Source: Pseudomonadota bacterium (lineage in GTDB: Bacteria > Pseudomonadota > Gammaproteobacteria > Xanthomonadales > Xanthomonadaceae). From it: 11,202 bases of DNA. How positions within the stretch are numbered: position 1 is the stretch's first letter; each line of letters starts with the position of its first letter. Of the stretch, positions 1 through 6,127 are shown in pieces. The position numbers and the translations under genes were made by a program. The notes under the pieces are model-generated. The model worked only from the letters and a program-made list of their open reading frames with translations, searched no databases and was not told where the DNA came from. The DNA lies in assembly GCA_023439425.1 (NCBI GenBank), contig JAEXNZ010000016.1:1-11202 (forward strand). The letters are read 5' to 3'.

Positions 1-464
1 TCATCCTCGTGCGGCTCGTCGAACAGACCCAGGCGGGCCAGCTGGCGACGGGTGGCATGCATGCCGGTATGACGGAAGAAGAACGACACCCGCCATATGG
101 CGTAGCCGGTGACCGCCAGGCTGAGGATGGAGGTGATCAGCAGCGAGTGGAACCAGGACAGGCCCCACCGCTGCATCAGTGCGATCAGGGTGCCGGCCAG
201 CAGCAGCCAGGCCGAGGCACCGAACACAATCGCCACGCCGCTCCAGGCCAATGCCCGTCCGAACGCACTACGCGCCAGCGCAAACTCGAACGAGGCCAGC
301 CGCCGTAACGAGCGCAGCGTGTGCTTGGCCGAATCCACCGTGGCGCGGCCGGCCTGGCCGACCTCACGGATGCTCTCGTCGAGGCCAGGAGCCTTGTACG
401 CATCACCGTCCGGTGGCGGGTTGGCCGCGCCACCGTCGGGGGGCAACTGGGACTGATCGCTCAC
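1..464 (-). CDS. YqjE-like / phage-holin-superfamily inner-membrane protein (3' end outside window)
   Basis: About 154 codons are visible before the reading frame leaves the window, so the C-terminus is missing. The chosen start is GTG at 464-462, 6 bases after the stop of the upstream DUF883 gene; that spacing implies co-transcription and probably translational coupling. The first ~45 residues are hydrophilic and rich in Pro, Asp and Gly. An amphipathic stretch with many Arg and Ala follows, then two hydrophobic segments (about residues 78-97, WSGVAIVFGASAWLLLAGTL, and 107-126, SWFHSLLITSILSLAVTGYA) joined by a short turn. This two-helix hairpin after a soluble N-terminus resembles YqjE and other Holin-X superfamily proteins, and the order DUF883 then YqjE-like matches the E. 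coli yqjD-yqjE pair. The family's function is poorly known; the holin name reflects fold similarity, not lysis. The family call is fairly safe, any function is not. Confidence 0.75.
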   Translation of the reverse strand, partial: MSDQSQLPPDGGAANPPPDGDAYKAPGLDESIREVGQAGRATVDSAKHTLRSLRRLASFEFALARSAFGRALAWSGVAIVFGASAWLLLAGTLIALMQRWGLSWFHSLLITSILSLAVTGYAIWRVSFFFRHTGMHATRRQLARLGLFDEPHED

Positions 465-470
465 GCCGGA

Positions 471-836
471 TTACTTGTCGCCGCCGCTGCGGGCCAGCTT
501 GGCGATGATCCAGCCAGCGGCGAAGGCAACGCCGAACGAGGCCAGCGGGCGTTCGCGGATCAGCTCGGCGGCGCTGTCGACGAGGTCCTTGCCCTTGTCC
601 ATCAGTGCGTCGACCTGTTCCTTGGCGGCGGCACCGCCGAACTCGGCAGCGGCCAGGCCGGACAGGGCGGTGTCGGACAGCTCGGCCTTGACGTTGGCCT
701 TGCCGATACGCAGTTCATCCGTGGCGGCACCTGCCGCACCCTTGATCGAGCTGCCCGCGGCGCTGGCGGCGGACTTCAGGTGCGAACCGGCTTCACCCAG
801 GTGTTCCTTCAGGTTCTCGGTATTGGTGGGGCTCAT
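471..836 (-). CDS. YqjD/ElaB-family (DUF883) membrane-anchored protein
   Basis: A 121-residue protein. Most of it is an Ala/Lys/Glu-rich amphipathic helical region (residues ~5-90). It ends in the family's signature: a charged IRERPLASFG stretch, then a short hydrophobic C-terminal anchor (about residues 98-114, GVAFAAGWIIAKLAR) and a polar tail. In E. coli, YqjD and ElaB are inner-membrane proteins reported to bind ribosomes in stationary phase; whether this one does is unknown. The start is firm: AGGAG at 848-844 lies 7 bases before ATG at 836. It is the first gene of a likely two-gene operon with the YqjE-like gene downstream and has a 134-base leader containing an inverted repeat. DegQ, next upstream on the same strand, is probably a separate unit because a hairpin follows its stop. 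Confidence 0.82.
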   Translation of the reverse strand: MSPTNTENLKEHLGEAGSHLKSAASAAGSSIKGAAGAATDELRIGKANVKAELSDTALSGLAAAEFGGAAAKEQVDALMDKGKDLVDSAAELIRERPLASFGVAFAAGWIIAKLARSGGDK

Positions 837-878
837 CGTGTATCTCCTGTATGCGATGGGGAAGGTGACCGCGGATGA

Positions 879-917
879 CCCCGGCGGTAACGAACGCCAT
901 CAATAGCATCGCCGGGG
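879..917 (-). promoter_or_regulatory. Inverted repeat in the leader of the DUF883-YqjE operon
   Basis: CCCCGGCG at 879-886 and CGCCGGGG at 910-917 are perfect 8-base inverted arms separated by 23 bases. They lie 43 bases or more upstream of the DUF883 start codon. The arms could be a protein-binding site or a 5' UTR hairpin. No T-run follows on either strand, so a terminator is unlikely. No promoter could be placed with confidence. Confidence 0.35.
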
Positions 918-938
918 TGTAGAGGGTGTTACGTATCT

Positions 939-966
939 GCGTGGTGCACGTCAAGGTACACCACGC
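939..966 (-). terminator. Hairpin just after the DegQ-like stop codon
   Basis: GCGTGGTG (939-946) pairs perfectly with CACCACGC (959-966) around a 12-base loop. It begins 4 bases after the protease stop codon (973-971) on the minus strand. It lacks a T-run, so it is not a canonical intrinsic terminator; it may protect the mRNA 3' end or act together with Rho. Confidence 0.4.
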
Positions 967-970
967 CGGT

Positions 971-2407
971 TCAGCGCATGACCAGCTGGCCGCTGGCCCC
1001 GCCCCGCACGATCCGCAGCACCAGCTGCTGCGGACGCTGCTGGAAGTTGGCGCGCCAGCTGGCGAGGTCGGCGAATTCGCCGACGCTGGCCTGGATGATG
1101 ACGTCGCCGCTGGCCAGTCCGCTGTTGGCCGCGCGGCTGCCGCGCTTGACCTCACTGACCACCACGCCGCTCAGTCCTGCCTGGCGCATCGATTCCGGAA
1201 GGTCGGCAAACGTGGCGCCAGTAAGGCGCGGGTCCAGTGACTCGCCAGTGACCGCACGCGGCTGCTCTTTCAGCACGGCCTTCAATTGCTGCGCCTTGCC
1301 GTCGCGACGGATGTCCAGGGTCAGCGTGCTGCCCACTGCCTGCAGGCCTTCAATGTTGTGCAGTGCCTGCGCACTGTCCACGCGCTGACCGTTGGCCGAC
1401 ACCACCAGATCGCCTGGCTTCAGCCCGGCCGCGGCGGCACCCGAACCGGGCAGCACGCGGGTCACCAGCGCGCCGCGGATTTCGGTCAGGCCCAGGCTCT
1501 GTGCCAGCTGCGGGGTCAGGTTCTGGCTTTCAAGGCCGAGCGTGCCGCGCACCACTTCGCCATGTTTGACCAGCTGGTCGACCACGTCGCGGGCCAGGTT
1601 GGAGGGGATTGCCAGGCCCAGGCCGATGTTGCCGGCCATGCTGCCCTGCGGATTGAAGCTGGCAGTATTGATGCCGACCAGCTGGCCCTGCAGGTTCACC
1701 AGCGCGCCACCGGAATTGCCCGGGTTGATGGAGGCGTCGGTCTGGATGAAGTTCTGGTAGCCCAGCCCGCGGATGCCGCTGCGGCCGACCGCCGAGACGA
1801 TGCCCGAGGTCACCGTCTGGCTGAAGCCGAACGGGTTGCCGATCGCCACCACGAAGTCGCCCACGCGCAGCTGGGTGCTGTCGCCGAGCTTGATTTCGGT
1901 CAGGTTGCCGGCCGGAATGCGGATCAGCGCCACATCGGTATCGGCGTCGGAGCCGATGAATTCAGCCTTCACCGTACGCCCGTCGGCCAGGGTCACCTGC
2001 ACGTCGTCGGCGTTGTCGATGACGTGGTGGTTGGTCAGCACCAGGCCTTCGGCGGCGTCGATGATCACGCCCGAGCCCAGCGATTCGTTGATGCGCTCCT
2101 GCGGCACTTCCGGGAACAGGCGGCGGAAGAACGGGTCGTTGAAGAACGGGTTGCGCACCCGCACCACCTGTTTGGTGTTGACGCTGACCACCGCCGGCAT
2201 CACCCGCTCCAGCAGCGGGGCCAGTGACGGAACCGGCTGCCCGGCGACTGACGCCGGCAACGCGGCGGTGGTCGGTACGGTCAGTGCGGCAGCCGGCAGC
2301 GGCGCGGCTTCGGCGCGGTTGTCCAGGTGGGCGTTGATGGCTGAAGCCACGAATCCGCCGAAGGCGGCGGCAAGGGCAAGCGTCAGTAGAGTGGGCAGCG
2401 GGCGCAT
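971..2407 (-). CDS. degQ: DegQ/HtrA (Do) family periplasmic serine endopeptidase
   Basis: A 478-residue protease/chaperone for misfolded envelope proteins (MEROPS S1C). A hydrophobic N-terminus (residues 4-23, ending VASA) serves as a signal peptide or anchor, then a Pro/Ala-rich linker. The trypsin-like domain spans about 65-280 with a complete triad: His128 in LTNHHV, Asp158 in TDVALI, Ser232 in GNSGGALVN. PDZ1 (about 283-375) and PDZ2 (about 395-470) follow, and the end QLVLRIVRGG...LVMR matches the DegQ/DegP C-terminus. The loop before GSGVII is short, more like DegQ than the long-loop E. coli DegP, but degP, degQ and mucD cannot be separated with certainty, and no rpoE/rse genes are adjacent. 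ATG at 2407 is the only Met giving a signal peptide; the SD (GGAT) is weak. No sigma-E-type promoter was recognised upstream. Confidence 0.95.
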   Translation of the reverse strand: MRPLPTLLTLALAAAFGGFVASAINAHLDNRAEAAPLPAAALTVPTTAALPASVAGQPVPSLAPLLERVMPAVVSVNTKQVVRVRNPFFNDPFFRRLFPEVPQERINESLGSGVIIDAAEGLVLTNHHVIDNADDVQVTLADGRTVKAEFIGSDADTDVALIRIPAGNLTEIKLGDSTQLRVGDFVVAIGNPFGFSQTVTSGIVSAVGRSGIRGLGYQNFIQTDASINPGNSGGALVNLQGQLVGINTASFNPQGSMAGNIGLGLAIPSNLARDVVDQLVKHGEVVRGTLGLESQNLTPQLAQSLGLTEIRGALVTRVLPGSGAAAAGLKPGDLVVSANGQRVDSAQALHNIEGLQAVGSTLTLDIRRDGKAQQLKAVLKEQPRAVTGESLDPRLTGATFADLPESMRQAGLSGVVVSEVKRGSRAANSGLASGDVIIQASVGEFADLASWRANFQQRPQQLVLRIVRGGASGQLVMR

Positions 2408-2497
2408 GGCAGATCCGGCGTGGGAACGGGCGGGGCGGGGAACGGTGTGGGCATACGGTAAACCAAGCTGAATGAGTGTGTAGGCAATGGCCTAAAC

Positions 2498-2516
2498 CGG
2501 CGATGAAAAATCGCCG
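2498..2516. promoter_or_regulatory. Small hairpin in the protease upstream region
   Basis: CGGCGAT (2498-2504) and ATCGCCG (2510-2516) form a perfect 7-bp stem with a GAAAA loop. On the minus strand the loop reads TTTTC. It sits about 90 bases upstream of the protease start, so it may lie in its 5' leader or promoter. It could equally be a binding site; nothing in the sequence decides. Confidence 0.3.
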
Positions 2517-2550
2517 CTGCAGGGTCGGCGGGAACCAGGGCCGGGCAGGT

Positions 2551-2576
2551 TCGTCGGTGGTCGCGAACACCGACGA
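2551..2576. promoter_or_regulatory. 26-bp near-perfect palindrome, candidate operator
   Basis: Arms TCGTCGGTG (2551-2559) and CACCGACGA (2568-2576) are exact inverted copies. The core TCGCGA (2561-2566) is itself a palindrome on the same centre, leaving one mismatched pair (2560/2567) in 26 bases. Its position in the divergent intergenic region fits a dimeric regulator's site controlling the protease, the histone-like gene, or both. A structured RNA element is the alternative. No known motif was recognised. Confidence 0.4.
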
Positions 2577-2902
2577 CACCGTGGCATCTGCCGCGCGCTG
2601 CCACCGCATTGCTGCGCAATTCCGCGCTGCAGCGCCGTCTGGCAAGCTGCGCGCGGACGGTTTCGATGTTCGTTCTGCACCCGCTTCGCGGTGATGTGGA
2701 GCGCCGATCTGAGTGACGCAACACGCGCGCGGATGCTGTTTTCAAGGGGTTTGCGGCACAACCGGGATGGCCGCGCGCGAACGGTGCCGCGCGCGCGCCA
2801 TGACGCAGCACATGGACAACGCGCAAAAGTCGTTCCACGATCCGCATTGCCGGTATAGCATCGCCAGCGATTTGACCAACCTAGCCCCCTTGGAGGCAAC
2901 AA

Positions 2903-3745
2903 ATGAGCAATGGAAACGGTGTGGCGACGTCCCTGTCGCAGGGCGTCGAAAGCGTTAAAGAAACCGCTGGCAATGTGGGCGAAGCCATCGCCACCACCGC
3001 CGAAGAAGCAGTGGCCTCGGTGAAGAAGACCGTCAAGCGCGCCCGCAAGGCTGCCACCACCCAGGTTGCCAAGGTCAAGAAGGCCGTCAAGAAGGCCGAG
3101 AAGCCCGTTGCCAAGAAGGCCGACACGGCCGCCAAGACCGTCAGCAAGCGCCTGGCCACCGCCAAGAAGAAGCTGGAAGTTGCCAAGAGCAACGCCAAGG
3201 CTGAGGCTGCTGCCCTGACCAAGAAGGTTGCCAAGAAGAAGGCCGCCGCTGAAAAGGCCGTGACCAAGACCACCAAGGCTGCCGGCAAGAAGGCCGCTGC
3301 TGCCAAGACGACCGTGACCAAGAAGGCCGCGGCCGCCAAGAAGACCGTCGGCAAGAAGGGCGCCACCGCCAAGAAGGCTGTGACCAAGAAGACCGCCGCT
3401 GCCAAGAAGACCGTCGGCAAGAAGGTCGCCGCCACCAAGAAGGCCGTGACCAAGAAGTCCGCCGCCGCCAAGAAGACCGTCGGCAAGAAGGCCGCCGCTT
3501 CGAAGAAGGCCGTGACCCGCAAGACCGCCGCGACCAAGAAGGTTGTCGGCAAGAAGGTTGCCGCCACCAAGAAGGCCGTGACCAAGAAGTCGGCTGCCGC
3601 CAAGAAGGATGTCGGCAAGAAGACCGCCACCGCCAAGAAGGCCGTTGCCCGCAAGTCGGCTGTGGCCAAGAAGGCTGTCGCCAAGAAGACCGCGACCGCC
3701 AAGAAGGCCGTCCGCAAGGCTCCGGCCAAGCGCGCCCGCAAGTAA
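2903..3745 (+). CDS. Histone H1-like Lys/Ala-rich repeat protein (AlgP-type)
   Basis: A 280-residue, extremely basic, low-complexity protein. Residues 1-45 form a less basic amphipathic helix with Glu, Val and Thr. From about residue 41 on, nearly every third or fourth residue is Lys, with Ala, Thr and Val between. Residues 134-265 are 12 consecutive 11-residue units of the type xKKxVxKKxAA, ending in a basic KRARK tail. Such proteins resemble eukaryotic histone H1 C-terminal tails and Pseudomonas AlgP; they are thought to bind DNA non-specifically in the nucleoid, possibly affecting expression. No folded domain is visible. The start is firm: GGAGG (2892-2896) lies 6 bases before ATG. Lysine is coded almost only by AAG. 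The gene stands alone, divergent from the protease and closed by a long hairpin. Repeat number probably varies between strains. Confidence 0.85.
   Translation: MSNGNGVATSLSQGVESVKETAGNVGEAIATTAEEAVASVKKTVKRARKAATTQVAKVKKAVKKAEKPVAKKADTAAKTVSKRLATAKKKLEVAKSNAKAEAAALTKKVAKKKAAAEKAVTKTTKAAGKKAAAAKTTVTKKAAAAKKTVGKKGATAKKAVTKKTAAAKKTVGKKVAATKKAVTKKSAAAKKTVGKKAAASKKAVTRKTAATKKVVGKKVAATKKAVTKKSAAAKKDVGKKTATAKKAVARKSAVAKKAVAKKTATAKKAVRKAPAKRARK
3302..3697 (+). repeat. Twelve tandem 33-bp units coding 11-residue Lys/Ala repeats
   Basis: The units start at residues 134, 145, 156 and so on every 11 residues to 255, with a degenerate thirteenth after. Two flavours largely alternate: AKKTVGKKxAA and xKKAVTKKxAA. 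A longer period is superimposed: residues 171-191 and 215-235 are identical, 44 residues (132 bases) apart, with only a few synonymous differences in the DNA (3413-3475 and 3545-3607). This indicates duplication of a four-unit block. Confidence 0.85.
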
Positions 3746-3756
3746 ATAATGGATCC

Positions 3757-3786
3757 AGCCAATGCTGGCTTCGGCCAGCATTGGTT
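3757..3786 (+). terminator. UUCG-capped hairpin after the histone-like gene
   Basis: CCAATGCTGGC (3759-3769) pairs perfectly with GCCAGCATTGG (3774-3784) around a TTCG tetraloop; one G-U and one A-U pair extend it to 13 bp. It starts 11 bases after the stop codon. Only two T residues follow, so intrinsic termination may be weak and the stem may mainly stabilise the mRNA end. It falls inside the longest possible frame of the next gene, which argues against a start at 3749. Confidence 0.65.
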
Positions 3787-3931
3787 CCCGCAGCAGGCAA
3801 GATATCGTGACAAGAATAATGCCTGGCCGCCCCTTGGCAAGCGAGGCAGGGAAACTGGACTAAAGATTTACCTTGGACCGTCGATATTGCGTCATCTTGC
3901 AGAGTATTCTGCGGCAATACCAAGGACGGCC

Positions 3932-5056
3932 ATGTTCTTCTCAGACCACAAGAAACTTCTCGCAGACTTCCGAGAACGTCGCCTAGGAGCGACCGAGGAT
4001 GACCTCGTACAGGCCTGTTCTGCGGCGATAAACGTCGTGCTTGCCGAGGTGAATAGGTACGATCAAGCTTGCCCATTTATGCTGAGTCAGCGATCTGCCC
4101 TCGCAGTTAAGGCGCTGACCGCTGAAGGGGGCCGTCATAGCGTCGTCATGCTCCTATACTTCCTCACTGGCTGCGTGAGGGAGGCAACCATGGATTCCTC
4201 GGAAGTCACCAGGTACGAGCAGGACGTAATCGATAGGTTTCGGTCGCCGTCGATTGCCGAAGATCCCGCGTGGGACGGGTGGTACGGGTACTATCAAGAT
4301 CTCGTGTTCAATCTTCTGCCGTTGCACAAAACAGCCCGCCAATTGTCAGAGGCTGCGAGCCGACGTAGGGAGGTCGCAGAGGCTGAAGAACATATCAAGA
4401 GTTCATATTCCCAGATTGCTGCTTTCGCTAATGATCTGAAGGGGGAGATGCGGGAAATGGCGGATCGTGAGAAGGGTCTGCTTTTCTCGGATATTCATGA
4501 GCTTGAAGAACGAATCCTCGGCTACAAAGAAGAGTTGGGTCGTCATGCATCGAACTTTAATTTTGTTGGTCTGAGTCATGCCTTTAAGGGACTGATAGAA
4601 ACAAAGAGCGAGGAGCTGGAGCGCTATGCGATCGGTGTTTTCCTCGCCGGATTTCTCGCGCTCGCGGTTCCCGTTTGTGTCGCGCTCTTGTTAACTGATG
4701 GAATGCTCGGTTGGACCCATGGTCAGGGGTGGTCCTCGTATGCAGTGATGAAGGCGGTCGGCTTCTTGGGCATAGAATTGTTGTTGCTCTATTATTTCAG
4801 GATTACGCTAAAGTCGTTCTTATTGGCCAAGGACCAGAAGGTTGATCTGACACTTAGGTTGGCTCTCTGCCAGTTCATTGAAGGGTATCGAGACTTTTCC
4901 TTGGCAACCAAAGAGAAGGGGCTCGATGTTTTAAGTGGATTCGAGGGTCTCATATTTAGTCCACTCCAGGCTCATGACAAGAATCTTCCCCCTACGGTCG
5001 ATGGAGTCGACGGGATAGCAAAAATTGTTGCAGCGTTGAGAGTTACTAGTAAGTGA
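3932..5056 (+). CDS. Unrecognised coiled-coil protein with two transmembrane helices (cassette gene 1)
   Basis: Not recognised; 374 residues from ATG 3932, chosen for AAGGA (3922-3926) 5 bases upstream. The frame stays open back to 3749, but that start would translate the preceding hairpin. Residues 1-130 look soluble and helical, with an aromatic WDGWYGYYQD segment at 114-123. Residues ~133-230 are charged and heptad-like, probably coiled coil. Hydrophobic helices follow at about 232-254 and 272-295 with a short Gly/Trp loop between. The last ~80 residues are soluble and look like a conserved motif block: ALCQFIEGYRDF (311-322), FEGLIFS (337-343), PPTVDG (353-358). No enzymatic motif is visible. 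A plausible layout is a cytoplasmic coiled coil and C-terminal domain around a membrane hairpin. Gene 2 begins 103 bases downstream on the same strand. A sensor or effector role is inference only. Confidence 0.85.
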   Translation: MFFSDHKKLLADFRERRLGATEDDLVQACSAAINVVLAEVNRYDQACPFMLSQRSALAVKALTAEGGRHSVVMLLYFLTGCVREATMDSSEVTRYEQDVIDRFRSPSIAEDPAWDGWYGYYQDLVFNLLPLHKTARQLSEAASRRREVAEAEEHIKSSYSQIAAFANDLKGEMREMADREKGLLFSDIHELEERILGYKEELGRHASNFNFVGLSHAFKGLIETKSEELERYAIGVFLAGFLALAVPVCVALLLTDGMLGWTHGQGWSSYAVMKAVGFLGIELLLLYYFRITLKSFLLAKDQKVDLTLRLALCQFIEGYRDFSLATKEKGLDVLSGFEGLIFSPLQAHDKNLPPTVDGVDGIAKIVAALRVTSK

Positions 5057-5159
5057 CGTAGTCAGTGGTTGGAAGAATTTACTTGAGTCTTTGGTGCGGC
5101 GCTTATGCTGGCACACGCCGCTGATCTTGATGGATATATAAGGTAGCGGGGCGAATCAG

Positions 5160-6125
5160 ATGGATGTGAAGCAATCGCCGTTCTCTCTTTACGATTTTCT
5201 TGGTTACCTTTTTCCGGGTGCAATTGCAATATTTGCGCTCCATTATGTCTTTTCGTATCTTGGGATGGATACGGGATTGACCGAGCTGACTGCTCTAACG
5301 CAGGCGTCGGCCATCCTGCCGTTTACACTACTGTCGTACCTCGGCGGACATTTGCTCTCTTTACTCTCCTCTTTCACCGTAGAGAGATATTATCTATGGA
5401 ATTTCGACTATCCTTCCAAGATGCTATTGAACTATGATAGGAGGCCGCTGTTTGAGTCGCGATTCTCTGTCTTGAACTGTGCGAAGTGGGTCTGCATTCT
5501 GCTGCTTCTGCCTGTTTCTTTATGCGTTGCTTGTATGTGTTTCTTTGCGGCTGGCAGGCCTGGGATAGCCCAGTCCATGGATAGTCTGCTGACGAGGATA
5601 ATTCGCTTCAAGATCACAAGGCTTTTGGTTGAGAAAGGGCAGGTGTCTAACCCTAATCAGTACGCCGGACCGAATAGTAGCGACTTCTTCAGATTCGTTT
5701 ACCATTATGCGTTGGAGGCGGCACCCGCACACTTCGGAAAGATGCAGAACTACGTGGCGCTGTTTGGATTCAATCGCGCGATGTGTCTTCTGTTCTGTAT
5801 TATCTTTTGGGTCGGCATTGCTTCAGTCATGTTTATGCCCACGGATCGTGCGGTTAGAGTTGTCATGGTCTCTTCGACAGTTTCTCTGTTCTTCTTCTTT
5901 GGATTTGCAAAGTTCTATAGAAGGTTTAGCTTGGAAGCCCTGATGGCGATGGCAGTTACGTACACCTTTCCTGCTGAGCTCTTGGAACTTGACCTGCCAA
6001 AGGTCCCTCCTTCCAGCCGCACCGGTTACACCAGCCCTCGTGCGTCTCAGTTTAGTGGCGTGATGAACGATCTTAGGCGCAAGATCCAAGTGAGAAGGGA
6101 ATCTTGGGGACGGAAGGGAACCTGA
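5160..6125 (+). CDS. Unrecognised polytopic membrane protein (cassette gene 2)
   Basis: Not recognised; 321 residues from ATG 5160. The ribosome site is weak (GGGG at 5148-5151, 8 bases upstream). TATATA at 5135-5140 might be a -10 of its own promoter, but no matching -35 is evident. The N-terminus has a distinctive SLYDFLGYLFPG motif (9-20) leading into helix 1 (to about 36). Further hydrophobic segments lie at about 49-70, 108-132, 203-226 and 231-250, giving roughly five helices. Between helices 3 and 4 is a ~70-residue soluble loop with YHYALEAAP (181-189), then a HFGKMQNYVALFGFNRAM run into helix 4. The C-terminal ~70 residues are basic and soluble, probably cytoplasmic. The loop resembles no enzyme I know. 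Its TGA ends 2 bases before the next gene's start, so the two are probably co-translated. A transporter or pore is possible but unsupported. Confidence 0.85.
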   Translation: MDVKQSPFSLYDFLGYLFPGAIAIFALHYVFSYLGMDTGLTELTALTQASAILPFTLLSYLGGHLLSLLSSFTVERYYLWNFDYPSKMLLNYDRRPLFESRFSVLNCAKWVCILLLLPVSLCVACMCFFAAGRPGIAQSMDSLLTRIIRFKITRLLVEKGQVSNPNQYAGPNSSDFFRFVYHYALEAAPAHFGKMQNYVALFGFNRAMCLLFCIIFWVGIASVMFMPTDRAVRVVMVSSTVSLFFFFGFAKFYRRFSLEALMAMAVTYTFPAELLELDLPKVPPSSRTGYTSPRASQFSGVMNDLRRKIQVRRESWGRKGT

Positions 6126-6127
6126 CC

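Larger units (their letters stand above)
2408..2902. other. Divergent non-coding region between the protease and the histone-like gene
   Basis: 495 bases with no convincing gene: short open frames exist on both strands but lack a ribosome site and recognisable protein features. It holds a small hairpin (2498-2516), a 26-bp near-palindrome (2551-2576), a perfect 12-bp palindrome GCGCTGCAGCGC (2624-2635), alternating CG tracts (2771-2779 and 2788-2798), and the ribosome site of the histone-like gene (GGAGG 2892-2896). TATAGC at 2854-2859 could be a -10 element for that gene, but no good -35 lies 16-18 bases before it. The length and symmetry suggest regulated divergent transcription. Confidence 0.6.
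3746..6125 (+). other. Low-GC accessory insert carrying two membrane-protein genes
   Basis: Base composition changes sharply after the histone-like gene and returns to normal at the next gene. Sample 60-base rows count 45% GC (4561-4620) and 40% (5221-5280) inside, against 62% (6181-6240) and 72% (7141-7200) outside. Codon use inside is mixed and includes many A/T-ending codons. No integrase, transposase, tRNA or clean target duplication is visible. The insert holds only two same-strand genes, with a weak imperfect repeat at its ends. Horizontal acquisition is the best explanation; its borders are approximate. Confidence 0.65.

Noticed and set aside
1..464. Phage lysis gene (holin)
   Set aside because: Only a two-helix membrane hairpin is shared with the holin superfamily. 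There is no endolysin or other phage gene nearby, and the YqjD-YqjE-like context explains it better.
793..1020. Possible small hydrophobic ORF in the DUF883 leader on the minus strand
   Set aside because: It overlaps the start of the DUF883 gene in another frame, lacks a ribosome site and shows no family likeness.
1286..2227. 313-codon plus-strand frame opposite the protease gene
   Set aside because: Antisense to an unmistakable HtrA protein with full catalytic triad; its His/Gln/Asp-rich translation is typical of high-GC antisense frames.
3302..3697. CRISPR array
   Set aside because: The 33-bp periodic units are contiguous coding repeats in frame with a Lys/Ala protein, with no unique spacers.
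2492..3781. Very long minus-strand open frames (429 and 319 codons) opposite the histone-like gene
   Set aside because: They are mirror products of the repetitive AAG/GCC codon pattern, giving Leu/Gly or Ala/Phe repeats with no ribosome site. The plus-strand gene has a perfect SD and a recognisable family.
2903..5056. Possible fusion or read-through of the histone-like gene into cassette gene 1 (same phase, one TAA between)
   Set aside because: A one-in-three phase coincidence. A 13-bp hairpin and a separate ribosome site lie between them, and composition differs sharply.
3746..6125. Insertion sequence or prophage
   Set aside because: No transposase, integrase, terminal inverted repeats or phage structural genes are visible in the low-GC segment.
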